A DNA stretch of 64,000 nucleotides from Pedobacter sp. MC2016-15 (GCF_026239695.1 NZ_JAPIVS010000003.1:186001-250000), one strand, 5' to 3'. Counted from the stretch's first letter, positions 8,679-16,922 are shown. Notes: generated from the letters alone by a model not told the origin. Made by a program: numbers and translations.

Positions 8679-9149
8679 ATGAAACTATCAGAAATTAAAG
8701 AAATCCTGGCTAAAAGAGAAAGTGTTAATTTTAAACTAGAGAACGGTCAGGCTGTGCCTGAGCATTTTCATGTTACTGAAGTTGGTGTGATCACAAAAGA
8801 TTTTATTGACTGTGGAGGTACCGTGCGCCATGAGAAAGTAGCAAATTTCCAGCTTTGGGATGCCAATGACTTTGAGCACCGTTTGAAAGCAGGAAAATTA
8901 TTGAACATCATTTCTTTGTCTGAGCAGGTTATCGGTATGGAAGATCTTGATATAGAAGTAGAATACCAATCTGAAACCATTGGTAAATATGACCTAGCCT
9001 TTGATGGGGATAACTTTGTTTTAATCTCAAAAACGACTGCTTGCCTTGCCATGGACAAATGCGGCATTCCGGCAAAAAAAGAAAAACTGGAAATGGTAAA
9101 CCTGGCAGGTGATGCAAATACTTGTACTCCAGGTGGTGGCTGCTGCTAA
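8679..9149 (+). CDS. DUF6428 family protein of the arsenic operon
   Basis: A 156-residue soluble protein without signal or membrane segments. It resembles DUF6428, a family found almost only next to arsR and arsC in Bacteroidota. It has cysteines in CLAMDKCG and a C-terminal tail CTPGGGCC that could bind a thiophilic metalloid. The function is not known to me; a chaperone or sensor for arsenite is inference from the tail and the neighbours. It lies 51 bp after arsR behind a second operator-like site. Confidence 0.8.
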   Translation: MKLSEIKEILAKRESVNFKLENGQAVPEHFHVTEVGVITKDFIDCGGTVRHEKVANFQLWDANDFEHRLKAGKLLNIISLSEQVIGMEDLDIEVEYQSETIGKYDLAFDGDNFVLISKTTACLAMDKCGIPAKKEKLEMVNLAGDANTCTPGGGCC

Positions 9150-9159
9150 ATAAAAGCAC

Positions 9160-9645
9160 ATGGGGATTAGAATTTTAGTTACTTCAGATTGGGACCAGGT
9201 GAAATCTATTTATGAAAAGGGAATTGCGACTGGCAATGCCACTTTTCAAACCACTGCCCCAACCTTTGAGGAATGGGACGATTCACATTTAAAAACTTGT
9301 CGGTTTGTCCATGATCTCAATGGTATTGTGCGTGGATGGGCAGCATTAACCCCTGTTTCTTCCAGATGCGTTTATGCCGGGGTTGCAGAAGTCAGCGTTT
9401 ACGTTGATCCGGCATTTAGTGGAAAAGGTATTGGATCTAGTCTGCTTAATAAGCTAGTCAAAACAAGTGAACAGGAAGGCATCTGGACTTTGCAGGCTGG
9501 AATTTTTCCGGAAAATGCATCAAGCTTAAAAATCCATGAGAAAGCTGGTTTCAGGATCCTTGGTATTAGGGAAAAGATTGGAAAACAACATGGCATTTGG
9601 CGGGATACCGTCCTATTAGAAAGAAGAAGTCAAACCATAATTTAA
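9160..9645 (+). CDS. GNAT N-acetyltransferase, ArsN1/phosphinothricin-acetyltransferase type
   Basis: A 161-residue GNAT enzyme that resembles phosphinothricin acetyltransferases over its whole length: early GIATGNATFQT, the segment VSVYVDPAFSGKGIGSSLL with the acetyl-CoA pyrophosphate loop GKGIGS, and IFPENASSLKIHEKAGF. In arsenic operons this family (ArsN1) acetylates arsinothricin, an organoarsenical glutamate analogue. That context makes ArsN1 the best call, but phosphinothricin activity cannot be excluded. It starts 10 bp after the DUF6428 stop. Confidence 0.85.
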   Translation: MGIRILVTSDWDQVKSIYEKGIATGNATFQTTAPTFEEWDDSHLKTCRFVHDLNGIVRGWAALTPVSSRCVYAGVAEVSVYVDPAFSGKGIGSSLLNKLVKTSEQEGIWTLQAGIFPENASSLKIHEKAGFRILGIREKIGKQHGIWRDTVLLERRSQTII

Positions 9646-9651
9646 AGTAAA

Positions 9652-10077
9652 TTGAAAAATATATTAGTCCTGTGTACAGGAAATAGCTGCAGAAGCCAGC
9701 TTGCTGAAGGTTACCTGCATCATTATGCAGAAGGTAAAGCCAATATCTATAGTGCCGGGATTGAGACTCATGGTGTGAACCCTAAAGCGGTTCAGGTCAT
9801 GGCAGAAGACCACATTGACATTTCATCCCACACTTCTAACCACGTAGATGAATACTTGTCTATTCATTTTGATGCAGTGATCACCGTATGTGACAATGCA
9901 AACGAAGCCTGTCCTTATTTCCCAGGCAAGGTAGAACGCTTTCACCAGAACTTTCCGGATCCTGCAAAAGCAACAGGAACGGATGAAGAAATCATGGACG
10001 AATTCAGAAGGGTCAGAGACCTGATCAAAGTTTACTCGGCTGACTTTATCAGCGAACATATAAACCAAAAGATTTAA
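9652..10077 (+). CDS. arsC: Arsenate reductase, thioredoxin-coupled LMW-PTP type
   Basis: A 141-residue low-molecular-weight phosphatase-fold arsenate reductase. The P-loop CTGNSCR gives the nucleophilic Cys8 and Arg14. Cys80 (ITVCDNA) and Cys87 (EACPYFPG) form the disulfide cascade seen in the pI258 ArsC, and Asp103 in FPDPAKA is the general acid. It converts arsenate to arsenite for Acr3. The start codon is TTG at 9652, six bases after the GNAT stop. Its stop overlaps the acr3 start (TAATG), indicating translational coupling. Confidence 0.94.
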   Translation: MKNILVLCTGNSCRSQLAEGYLHHYAEGKANIYSAGIETHGVNPKAVQVMAEDHIDISSHTSNHVDEYLSIHFDAVITVCDNANEACPYFPGKVERFHQNFPDPAKATGTDEEIMDEFRRVRDLIKVYSADFISEHINQKI

Positions 10078-11162
10078 TGAGTGCAAATAATTGTGCCCCT
10101 GTGTCCGAAAGAAAGAAACTTGGTTTCCTTGACAGGTATTTAACCTTATGGATATTCATTGCTATGGCGCTGGGAGTGAGCATAGGTTATTTCGTTCCTT
10201 CATCTTCCGGGTTTATTAATTCGTTTTCCAGTGGCACTACAAATATCCCTTTAGCTATTGGACTGATCCTGATGATGTACCCTCCGCTTGCAAAGGTGAG
10301 TTATGAAAAAATGGGAGAAGTATTCAAAGACACCAAAGTATTGAGCGTTTCGCTAATACTAAACTGGGTAGTCGGGCCTTTACTAATGTTTTTTTTGGCC
10401 ATCATATTCTTAAAAGACTATCCGGAATATATGGTGGGACTGATCCTGATTGGACTTGCCAGATGTATTGCCATGGTGGTGGTCTGGAATGAACTTGCCG
10501 AAGGAAACAGGGAATATGCAGCGGGACTAATTGCCTTAAACAGTATTTTCCAGGTCTTGTTATACAGTGTATTTGCCTATATTTTTATTACGGTATTGCC
10601 GCCTTATTTTGGATTGAAAGGCCTGGAAGTCAATATTACCATTGGCGAAATTGCAAAAAGTGTGGCGGTTTATCTAGGGTTACCTTTTGCGCTTGGAATC
10701 ATTTCAAGATATGCGCTGATCAGTCTTAAGGGAAAAGAATGGTTTAATAATGTCTTCGTACCTATGATTTCGCCCATTACCCTTATTGCTTTACTTTTCA
10801 CGATTGTGATCATGTTCAGTTTAAAAGGAGAGTTAATCGTACACATCCCGATGGATGTGGTTAGAATTGCCATTCCACTGGTCATTTATTTTTCCATCAT
10901 GTTTGTCATGAGCTTTTTTGCAGGACGTTATTTTGGGGCAGATTACTCCAAGAGCGCTTCTATCGCATTTACGGCAACCGGGAACAATTTTGAACTCGCT
11001 ATTGCAGTAGCCATTGGCGTATTTGGGATCAATTCAGGTCAGGCATTTGCCGGAGTGATCGGACCTTTAGTAGAAGTCCCTGCACTGATCGCCCTGGTGA
11101 ACCTTGCTTTTTACATCAGGAAAAAATATTATCTTTCTAATCCTGTAAATTCAAGAAAATAA
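10077..11162 (+). CDS. acr3: ACR3 family arsenite efflux transporter
   Basis: A 361-residue membrane protein with about ten transmembrane segments, of the BART superfamily. Diagnostic ACR3 elements are [17 protein letters not shown], carrying the essential transmembrane cysteine, and [19 protein letters not shown] followed by GPLVEVPAL. It exports arsenite across the inner membrane and is the last gene of the operon. It starts inside the arsC stop codon, consistent with coupled expression of reductase and pump. Confidence 0.95.
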   Translation: MSANNCAPVSERKKLGFLDRYLTLWIFIAMALGVSIGYFVPSSSGFINSFSSGTTNIPLAIGLILMMYPPLAKVSYEKMGEVFKDTKVLSVSLILNWVVGPLLMFFLAIIFLKDYPEYMVGLILIGLARCIAMVVVWNELAEGNREYAAGLIALNSIFQVLLYSVFAYIFITVLPPYFGLKGLEVNITIGEIAKSVAVYLGLPFALGIISRYALISLKGKEWFNNVFVPMISPITLIALLFTIVIMFSLKGELIVHIPMDVVRIAIPLVIYFSIMFVMSFFAGRYFGADYSKSASIAFTATGNNFELAIAVAIGVFGINSGQAFAGVIGPLVEVPALIALVNLAFYIRKKYYLSNPVNSRK

Positions 11163-11526
11163 TGAATATTATACTTTTTCATGAATGAAGGGCTTAAATT
11201 ACCCCATATAAATAGCGAGGTGTCTCAAAAAACGAACTTTAATTTGTCATTATATTTTATCATTTACTCATTATCAAAAACTAAAAATTGAGTTTGATTA
11301 ATGAAATGAGTTTATGATTATATAGGAAAAAAGCGGAGTACAGCAGTATAATCGTAGGCAACTCTGCTAAGTATAATCCATTCTTAAGCCACGCCTCCTG
11401 AAAACTTATTAAATAATCAGGGAATAATGAAAATAAAATGAATGGAATAAATTTGCCTATTTATAAAAATGAAAGGGCAACTAGAATGCTGCCCTTAATC
11501 AATTAATGCTCACGGTGATTGGCATC
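11163..11526. other. Intergenic region after acr3, with repeat copy 2 and a terminator
   Basis: A gene-free 364-bp stretch, very AT-rich. It holds the second copy of the 15-bp repeat (11223-11237) and, next to the convergent copper-protein gene, a hairpin AAGGGCA / TGCCCTT (11473-11479 and 11490-11496). On the minus strand the hairpin is followed by TTTCATTTTT, so it probably terminates the copper-protein gene. Nothing else was recognised. Confidence 0.5.
11223..11237 (+). repeat. Direct repeat copy 2, TCTCAAAAAACGAAC
   Basis: Identical to copies 1 and 3, in the same orientation, and shares two further bases (TG) upstream with copy 3. It lies between the arsenic block and the copper/fluoride/sulfur block. 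Confidence 0.6.
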
Positions 11527-11865
11527 TTAAGCAGCTACTCCTGTCATTCTTCTGCATTCTTCCGCACAAGCCTTACAAGCATCTGCACATTCCTGACAAT
11601 GCTGGGTATGATGATTACTACACTCATCTCCGCATTGCTGGCAAATATCTGCGCAAATACGGCAAATGTCTTGAGCAAAAGAGCTACCCATACTCATCAA
11701 TTGAGCGGCAGAGTAGCAGATGGCTGCACATTGCATATCAAGCTCAATACACCGCGCCATCATTTTCACGTCTTCTTCCTGAGTGCATGAACTTGCACAA
11801 TGATTGCAAATTGAAGCACACTTTAAGCATGCATCAATACAGTTTTTCCATTCATGGTATCCCAT
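11527..11865 (-). CDS. Four-helix-bundle Cys-rich copper-binding protein (DUF326-type)
   Basis: A 112-residue protein with 19 cysteines arranged mainly as C-x-x-C and C-x3-C along predicted helices, for example CIDACLKCASICNHC, CRICADICQQCGDEC and CQECADACKACAEEC. This is the DUF326/Csp pattern of copper-storage proteins, which hold Cu(I) ions inside a four-helix bundle. It has no signal peptide, so it is cytosolic. It stands alone between the arsenic and fluoride modules and is transcribed towards acr3, with a terminator-like hairpin downstream. Confidence 0.9.
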   Translation of the reverse strand: MGYHEWKNCIDACLKCASICNHCASSCTQEEDVKMMARCIELDMQCAAICYSAAQLMSMGSSFAQDICRICADICQQCGDECSNHHTQHCQECADACKACAEECRRMTGVAA

Positions 11866-12064
11866 AACTTTAATTTTTTAGGGTTATAAAAAAAATTCCT
11901 ATATAGATAACATGGTTATTTCCAGGCGGTTTCATTTTGTTTAAGAAAAGCTTTAATCCCGTGATATGATGCTTGTTTAAACGGTAGAAGAATAAGAAAC
12001 TGGTTCTCGTATTCAAATAAGGAGGAATAGTGATAAATTAAATTCTCAACACCTACTTTAAGAT

Positions 12065-12095
12065 TTTGCACATCATTTTATTAGTATTATATTTG
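12065..12095 (+). promoter_or_regulatory. Promoter of the fluoride-riboswitch transcript
   Basis: TTTG at 12065-12068 and a perfect TAnnTTTG (TATATTTG, 12088-12095) are separated by 19 bp, the Bacteroidota housekeeping promoter form. The predicted start, about 6 nt downstream, coincides with the first base of the riboswitch aptamer. Confidence 0.7.
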
Positions 12096-12101
12096 CAATA
12101 C

Positions 12102-12155
12102 GGAAATGGTGTCCTTCCGATTCAACCGCTTTTTTCAAAAGCTGATGGCGCCTAC
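12102..12155 (+). promoter_or_regulatory. Fluoride riboswitch (crcB motif)
   Basis: The sequence folds into the fluoride aptamer. Hairpin GGAA/TTCC (12102-12105 with 12115-12118) encloses a loop with GGTGTC (12108-12113). The conserved AACCGC follows, then hairpin GCTTTT/AAAAGC (12128-12133 with 12137-12142), then the conserved TGATGGCGCC. GGCGCC at 12147-12152 pairs with the loop GGTGTC (with G-U pairs) to make the pseudoknot. The downstream genes include a CLC-F transporter and enolase, the classic fluoride-riboswitch targets. It should switch the operon on when cytosolic fluoride rises. Confidence 0.95.
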
Positions 12156-12204
12156 AATAGAAATTCCAGCAGGTAATAAAATCTGCCGGTCAAAGTATTG
12201 TAGG
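12151..12204 (+). promoter_or_regulatory. Expression platform of the fluoride riboswitch
   Basis: CCTACAATA (12151-12159) is perfectly complementary to TATTGTAGG (12196-12204), which reaches into the GTG start of the next gene. A smaller hairpin lies inside (CCAGCAG with CTGCCGG). The 5' strand shares its CC with the aptamer pseudoknot, so ligand-stabilised pseudoknot and start-hiding stem are mutually exclusive. This predicts a translational ON switch; the mechanism is inference. Confidence 0.65.
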
Positions 12205-12625
12205 TGAAAAAATTAAAAATAAATTCTCAACTCTTATTGCTGGCAGCTATCTTAATTGCGCTTGTCTTACTTTGTCTGTCTGCCAAAGTGAGATCAGTGT
12301 TAGCAATGGTCCTGCCGGTTGAAACTGAATGGTTCTTGTGGATAAATCAGCACCATAATGCATTCTGGGATACGATCATGTACTGGGCCAGTGATAAGCG
12401 TTTTTGGCTTCCTTTTTATGCCTTCATTATTTATTGCCTCTTCCAGAATTTCTGCAAAAAAATTTGGCAGGTTCTTATTACCATTGCGCTACTAGTTGCT
12501 AGTGCAGATCAGATTGCTTCAGGACTGATTAAAAACACCGTTAAGCGTCTACGCCCTTCCCATGAACCGAATCTAACTACGATCATTCATTTAAGTAAAG
12601 CAGGTGCGGGTGGGATGTATGGATG
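12204..12625 (+). pseudogene. PAP2-family phosphatase, 3' part lost (fused to a uppP fragment)
   Basis: The first ~140 codons encode a PAP2 membrane phosphatase: hydrophobic segments near residues 10-27, 65-85 and 90-115 and the first catalytic motif KNTVKRLRPSHEP. The expected second motif (PSGH-type) and third motif are missing. After GGMYGWPSA the frame runs into unrelated sequence and stops at 12758. From 12626 the DNA encodes the end of UppP in a different frame, so a deletion or recombination joined two phosphatase genes. The start is GTG at 12204, within the riboswitch platform. The truncated product is unlikely to be an active PAP2 enzyme. Confidence 0.75.
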
Positions 12626-12742
12626 GCCATCCGCTCTTTCATCACCTATCTTCAAAAGCATTCTTTCCGCTGGTTCGGCATTTACCGGATCATTGCCGGA
12701 GCAACGGTTCTTGTACTCATTTACTTTGGAATTATTCAATAA
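12626..12742 (+). pseudogene. uppP: C-terminal fragment of undecaprenyl-diphosphatase
   Basis: In the second frame relative to the PAP2 fragment, 38 codons encode [18 protein letters not shown], then [17 protein letters not shown] and a TAA at 12740-12742. This is the characteristic last amphipathic segment and final transmembrane helix of UppP/BacA proteins, ending where UppP proteins end. The open frame extends back to about 12611. Everything upstream of it is absent. It is a remnant, and marks the right side of a deletion. Confidence 0.75.
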
Positions 12743-12762
12743 CGGAAAATTAACATAAAACT

Positions 12763-13176
12763 ATGTGGTGGATCTACGCGCTATTATCAGCTTTCTTTGC
12801 TTCCCTTACGGCCATCTTTGCAAAAGTCGGCGTAACCAATGTCAATTCTGATTTGGCTACTGCCATACGAACGGTGGTAATACTGATTGTAGCCTGGGGG
12901 ATCGTAATGGCCAGAGGCGAACTTAAAGGAATTACGGAACTGTCAAAGCATAACCTGCTATTTCTTTTTTTATCTGGCCTTGCCACCGGCTTGTCCTGGA
13001 TATTCTACTACAAGGCTTTGCAGATCGGGAAAGTGTCCCAGGTCGCCCCTTTTGATAAGTTGAGTGTTGCCCTAACTATTATACTTGCAATGGTGTTCCT
13101 GAAAGAAGCTCTTACCCTGAAAGTATTCTTTGGTGCCCTGCTGATCATTGGGGGAACACTGGTTTTGATCTTTTGA
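12763..13176 (+). CDS. EamA-like small multidrug/metabolite transporter
   Basis: A 137-residue protein made of one EamA/DMT repeat with four to five transmembrane helices. The start YALLSAFFASLTAIFAKVG and the end FGALLIIGGTLVLIF are typical of the COG2510 single-repeat proteins, which act as dimers. It lies 20 bp after the end of the broken PAP2 frame and 58 bp before enolase, inside the riboswitch-led operon. A role in fluoride tolerance is inferred only from position; the substrate is unknown. Confidence 0.85.
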   Translation: MWWIYALLSAFFASLTAIFAKVGVTNVNSDLATAIRTVVILIVAWGIVMARGELKGITELSKHNLLFLFLSGLATGLSWIFYYKALQIGKVSQVAPFDKLSVALTIILAMVFLKEALTLKVFFGALLIIGGTLVLIF

Positions 13177-13234
13177 GAAACTCAATTATTTGTAAGCAAC
13201 CGAAATACTAAAAATCAATATAAAACAAAAAACT

Positions 13235-14515
13235 ATGAAATTAACTAAAATTCATGCCCGTGAAATTTTGGATTCCAGGGGCAATCCGACAGTAGAAGTA
13301 GAAGTCACTCTTAACGGAACAACAGCAAGGGGTATTTCTCCATCCGGGGCAAGTACGGGTGAAAAAGAAGCCGTAGAGCTTAGAGATGGTGATCCAGAGC
13401 GCTATAATGGTAAAGGCGTGGAAAAAGCAGTAAAAGGGATTAACGTCGAAGTCGGCAAATCAGTCACCGGCTTATCCTTTGAGGGTCAGCAGGCCTTCGA
13501 TGATCATATAATTGGTCTGGATGGAACCGAGAATAAATCAAGGCTCGGCGCAAATGCGATGCTTGCGGCCTCAATCGCCTTCGCCCGGGCTTCGGCCGTT
13601 GCAAAAGGGATTCCCTTGTATAGGCAGCTAGTGGAAAGGGAAGGTTACGTAATGCCCGTACCGTGCATGAATGTCATTAATGGGGGAAGGCATTCTGATA
13701 ACAACATCGATTTTCAGGAATTTATGATTGCCCCTCATAACGCCCCCTCGTTTAAGGAAAGTATCCGTATGGGCGAAGCTGTTTTTCATTCCCTGAGAAG
13801 TCTGCTAAAAGCGAAAGGCTATTATACCGGAGTTGGTGACGAAGGTGGGTTTGCGCCAAATCTGAGTTCTAATGAGGAAGCCGTCCAAATCATCATGGAA
13901 GCGATACATATTGCCGGTTTTGCTCCAGGCAAGGATATTTCCCTTTGTCTTGACCCAGCGACCAGCGAAATGTGGAATAATGGAAAATATGAATTTTATA
14001 AAAGTTCTAAAGAACGGATCACAACAGATGAAATGATTGGCTTTTGGGAAGGATGGTTAAAAGAGTACCCAATTATCCTGTTGGAAGACGGGTTGGGCGA
14101 AAACGATTGGGAGGGATGGAAAAAGCTGACCAGCCTTTTGGGAGACAAAGTGGAATTGGTTGGAGATGATATATTCTGCACCAACCCGAGTATTATCCAG
14201 CAGGGAATCGACCAGGGCATTGCAAACAGCGTACTGATTAAATTGAACCAGATCGGTACAGTTTCCGAAACGCTAAAGGCCGTAGAACTAGCCCAAAAAA
14301 ACGGTTACAATTGCTTTATTTCTCACCGCAGTGGTGAAACTGAAGACACGACAATTGCGGATCTGGTTGTCGCTACCGGTGCGGGGCACATCAAAACAGG
14401 AGGTGGCTGCCGCTCTGAAAGGGTATCTAAATTTAACCAGTTGCTTCGGATAGAAGAAGAACTTGGTGATAGGGCATCATTTGCAGGAATCAATACTTTT
14501 TATAAAAAATTATAA
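13235..14515 (+). CDS. eno: Enolase (fluoride-module paralogue)
   Basis: A full-length 426-residue enolase that interconverts 2-phosphoglycerate and phosphoenolpyruvate. The catalytic and Mg-binding elements are present: GDEGGFAPN, LDPATSE, LLEDGLGENDW, LVGDDIF, IKLNQIGT, SHRSGET and HIKTGG. Several differ from the common bacterial forms: LDPATSE for the usual LDVAASE, EDGLGEN for the usual EDPLxEx, and KTGGGCRSER at the phosphate end. Fluoride with phosphate inhibits enolase, and eno is a known fluoride-riboswitch gene. A second, possibly less sensitive copy is therefore the best reading. It is followed by CLC-F after 18 bp. Confidence 0.95.
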   Translation: MKLTKIHAREILDSRGNPTVEVEVTLNGTTARGISPSGASTGEKEAVELRDGDPERYNGKGVEKAVKGINVEVGKSVTGLSFEGQQAFDDHIIGLDGTENKSRLGANAMLAASIAFARASAVAKGIPLYRQLVEREGYVMPVPCMNVINGGRHSDNNIDFQEFMIAPHNAPSFKESIRMGEAVFHSLRSLLKAKGYYTGVGDEGGFAPNLSSNEEAVQIIMEAIHIAGFAPGKDISLCLDPATSEMWNNGKYEFYKSSKERITTDEMIGFWEGWLKEYPIILLEDGLGENDWEGWKKLTSLLGDKVELVGDDIFCTNPSIIQQGIDQGIANSVLIKLNQIGTVSETLKAVELAQKNGYNCFISHRSGETEDTTIADLVVATGAGHIKTGGGCRSERVSKFNQLLRIEEELGDRASFAGINTFYKKL

Positions 14516-14533
14516 ATCAGCCGCTAACCTACA

Positions 14534-15826
14534 ATGAAACATAATAAATTTTTATTTGAACACCTTTCGGTTTTTAAATATGCGGTTCGATGGACGCTGC
14601 TTATACTTCCTGTTGCCATTGCAATAGGAAGTATGGTTGCCTTGTTCCTTTGGCTGCTAGGCTGGGCCATTCACTTTCGCTTTCAGCATACCTGTCTCAT
14701 TTTTCTGCTACCTTTAGCAGGTATTGTGATCCACCTGATTTATCAGTCAGTTGGTAGGTCCTCAGAAAAAGGAAATAACCTGATCATGGATGAAATCCAT
14801 AGGCCGGGTGGTGGAGTGCCCAGGCAGATGGCGCCAGTAATCTTAATAACTACAGTGATTACCCATTTGTTTGGCGGATCGGCTGGAAGAGAGGGAACCG
14901 CGGTACAAATCGGAGGAAGCATCGCAGGAATGTTTAGCCGCTGGTTTAAGCTAAATGAGGTAGACACCAAGATGCTCCTTACCGCGGGAATTGCAGCCGG
15001 GTTTGGGGCGGTGTTCGGAACACCGCTCACCGGTGCCATATTTGCAATGGAAGTTCTGGCCATTGGAAGAATAGAGTACAAGGCTTTACTTCCCGCATTA
15101 ATTGCCAGCGTGCTTGGTGATCTTACTGTCTCTGCCTGGGGCATCCATCATACCGCTTATCACATCGATCTCATAGAGAAAAGTGCCTACTTTCTATCTG
15201 AATACCTGCCGGTAAACCTACTCCTGCTTAGTAAGGTTATTCTAGCATCCACATTGTTTGGTCTGGCCAGCTACCTGTTTGCTGTAATGGTGCATGAGAT
15301 CAAGGCCTTTTTTTCTAAAGTATGTAAGATCCAGTGGCTTATTGCTGTTATCGGTGGTCTGATTATTATAGGCTTGACTTACGCCATCGGGAAACCGGAT
15401 TACTTAAGTTTGGGCGTGGATAGCGAATACCAAGGAGCCGTTACAATTCCCTCTGCTTTTCAGCCTGGTGGAGCAGATACTTGGAGCTGGTTATGGAAGA
15501 CCATTTACACAACTTTAACATTAGGAACTGGATTTAAAGGTGGTGAGGTAACGCCTTTGTTTTATATTGGCGCAACATTAGGCAATGCACTTTCGACCTT
15601 ATTAAATGCTCCAGTTAGTTTGTTTGCTGCCCTTGGATTTATTGCTGTTTTTGCTGGTGCAACGAATACACCCCTTGCCTGTACGATTATGGGTATAGAA
15701 CTTTTTGGTAGTGAATACACCATGTTTTTTGCGGTAGCCTGTTTTACAGCCTATTTTTTCAGTGGCCATTCAGGTATATATTCTTCACAGCGTATTGCGG
15801 TACCCAAAATATTTACGGGAACATAA
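14534..15826 (+). CDS. CLC-F type fluoride/proton antiporter
   Basis: This 430-residue CLC-family membrane protein carries the features of the fluoride-specific branch. GNNLI at residues 80-84 replaces the GSGIP motif of chloride CLCs. GREGT is at 118-122 with the gating glutamate, and later come GFKGGEVTPLF and FAGATNTPLACTIMGIE. CLC-F proteins expel fluoride using the proton gradient. Together with the upstream fluoride riboswitch and enolase the assignment is strong. It is the last plus-strand gene of the module. Confidence 0.93.
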   Translation: MKHNKFLFEHLSVFKYAVRWTLLILPVAIAIGSMVALFLWLLGWAIHFRFQHTCLIFLLPLAGIVIHLIYQSVGRSSEKGNNLIMDEIHRPGGGVPRQMAPVILITTVITHLFGGSAGREGTAVQIGGSIAGMFSRWFKLNEVDTKMLLTAGIAAGFGAVFGTPLTGAIFAMEVLAIGRIEYKALLPALIASVLGDLTVSAWGIHHTAYHIDLIEKSAYFLSEYLPVNLLLLSKVILASTLFGLASYLFAVMVHEIKAFFSKVCKIQWLIAVIGGLIIIGLTYAIGKPDYLSLGVDSEYQGAVTIPSAFQPGGADTWSWLWKTIYTTLTLGTGFKGGEVTPLFYIGATLGNALSTLLNAPVSLFAALGFIAVFAGATNTPLACTIMGIELFGSEYTMFFAVACFTAYFFSGHSGIYSSQRIAVPKIFTGT

Positions 15827-15986
15827 AATATTGACTTATCCTGTTCCTGTGGATTATCATAAAGAGGTGAAATTTTTATAAGATCCTTGACCAATGCAAT
15901 CAGCAATTTATATCAAAAAACAACGCTATATCGACCGCTTTCCTTCCTCTCTTTTCTAAAGCATCAAGTACAGATGATTTAACTGC

Positions 15987-16376
15987 CTATGTTGTTTTAA
16001 TAAGGTAGAGCAGTAAAAGTATACTAGCTATGAAAACTAAAGCGGTTAAAACTTTAACAAAAAGTGTTGAATGGTAATACACCCCCTGATTCAATTGTTC
16101 TTTCGTTGAATTATATCTTAAGTAAGAACAAATGATAGTAATTGCTCCCAGGGCAACTAGAAAAATCCCGATAATGCGGGAATCTCCGGTTTGGTGCAGT
16201 GGTACTTTACTCCCCAGTGCAGCACTGATCTGCTTGATAAATAGCGAGAATTTCATTACCACGAAACCAAATCCCATGATACCAATACTGGTTCTGATCC
16301 AGGCCAAAAATGTTCTTTCATTAGCCAAATGGTCTCCTGCATGCTGTTTGGTATTTTCTTGTTCTTGAATTTTCAT
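15987..16376 (-). CDS. DUF202 (YidH-like) membrane protein
   Basis: A 129-residue protein with the DUF202 signature LANERTFLAWIRTSIGIMG, followed by three transmembrane segments (about residues 33-50, 70-88 and 105-126). Function unknown in general; members are small inner-membrane proteins. It converges on CLC-F with a 160-bp gap that shows no clear terminator. It is on the opposite strand to the fluoride genes, so it is not in their transcript. Confidence 0.9.
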   Translation of the reverse strand: MKIQEQENTKQHAGDHLANERTFLAWIRTSIGIMGFGFVVMKFSLFIKQISAALGSKVPLHQTGDSRIIGIFLVALGAITIICSYLRYNSTKEQLNQGVYYHSTLFVKVLTALVFIASILLLLYLIKTT

Positions 16377-16415
16377 CTTGTTCTGTATCGGTATATAAGC
16401 AACATATTTTGCATG

Positions 16416-16922
16416 TTATGTCAATATCGATGCCAGTTTGGAGATGATAACCCTGGTATCCCGGATGCAAGCAAGCCTGTTTGATTCAGTGCCGGCAGGA
16501 TAGCAGGTAACTGCAATTTCTTCGATAAACGATAAGCCTGATAGGTCAATAGATTCTTTAACCTCTTGTTCAATGCTTTTCATTAGGATCATGATTAATC
16601 GGGGTTGATATGTTCTGATTTTATGAGCTAATTGCTCTATTCCACCCTGCCTTTGGTTCTTTCTGATTTTCACTGACGATTTATCAATAGGTGTACAAGT
16701 TAGATGTTCCAAAAAGCATCCAGTGCCCTTAAAGAACTGCAAAAAATCTTCTACAGATTTAAAATCGCCAAATACCTCACTAAATGCAAGATAAATTGTT
16801 CGAAACAGATTAGTATTTCCCAGGTAAAAATGTTTATCGCCACCTCCAGGAGCTTCAGAAACAAAGAGCAGCAGCACTTTAGCTGGCTGATATTTCCTCG
16901 AAATTTCGGTAACACTATACAT
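16416..16922 (-). CDS. Uncharacterised protein, possibly with a uracil-DNA-glycosylase-like fold
   Basis: A 168-residue soluble protein if started at the ATG at 16922 (MYSVTEISRK), whose first eight bases overlap the LysR stop. The upstream frame is inside lysR and is not used. Early VLLLFVSEAPGGGDKHFYLG and later PRLIMILMKSIEQ resemble the first strand and substrate loop of UDG-superfamily proteins. The similarity is too weak to assign activity. The overlap with lysR suggests co-transcription. Confidence 0.6.
   Translation of the reverse strand: MYSVTEISRKYQPAKVLLLFVSEAPGGGDKHFYLGNTNLFRTIYLAFSEVFGDFKSVEDFLQFFKGTGCFLEHLTCTPIDKSSVKIRKNQRQGGIEQLAHKIRTYQPRLIMILMKSIEQEVKESIDLSGLSFIEEIAVTCYPAGTESNRLACIRDTRVIISKLASILT

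Noticed and set aside
12626..12758. Reading the PAP2 frame to its stop as a complete 184-residue phosphatase
   Set aside because: The last ~45 residues do not resemble PAP2 and the same bases encode the UppP tail in another frame, so the gene is called a chimera.
13235..14515. This enolase as the housekeeping copy
   Set aside because: Its place in a riboswitch-led fluoride operon and several altered motif residues favour a paralogue; the main enolase should lie elsewhere, though this cannot be proven here.
14534..15826. CLC as an ordinary chloride channel/antiporter
   Set aside because: GNNLI replaces the GSGIP motif and the fluoride riboswitch context fits CLC-F.
15987..16376. DUF202 gene as part of the fluoride operon
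   Set aside because: It is on the opposite strand, and no fluoride link is known to me.
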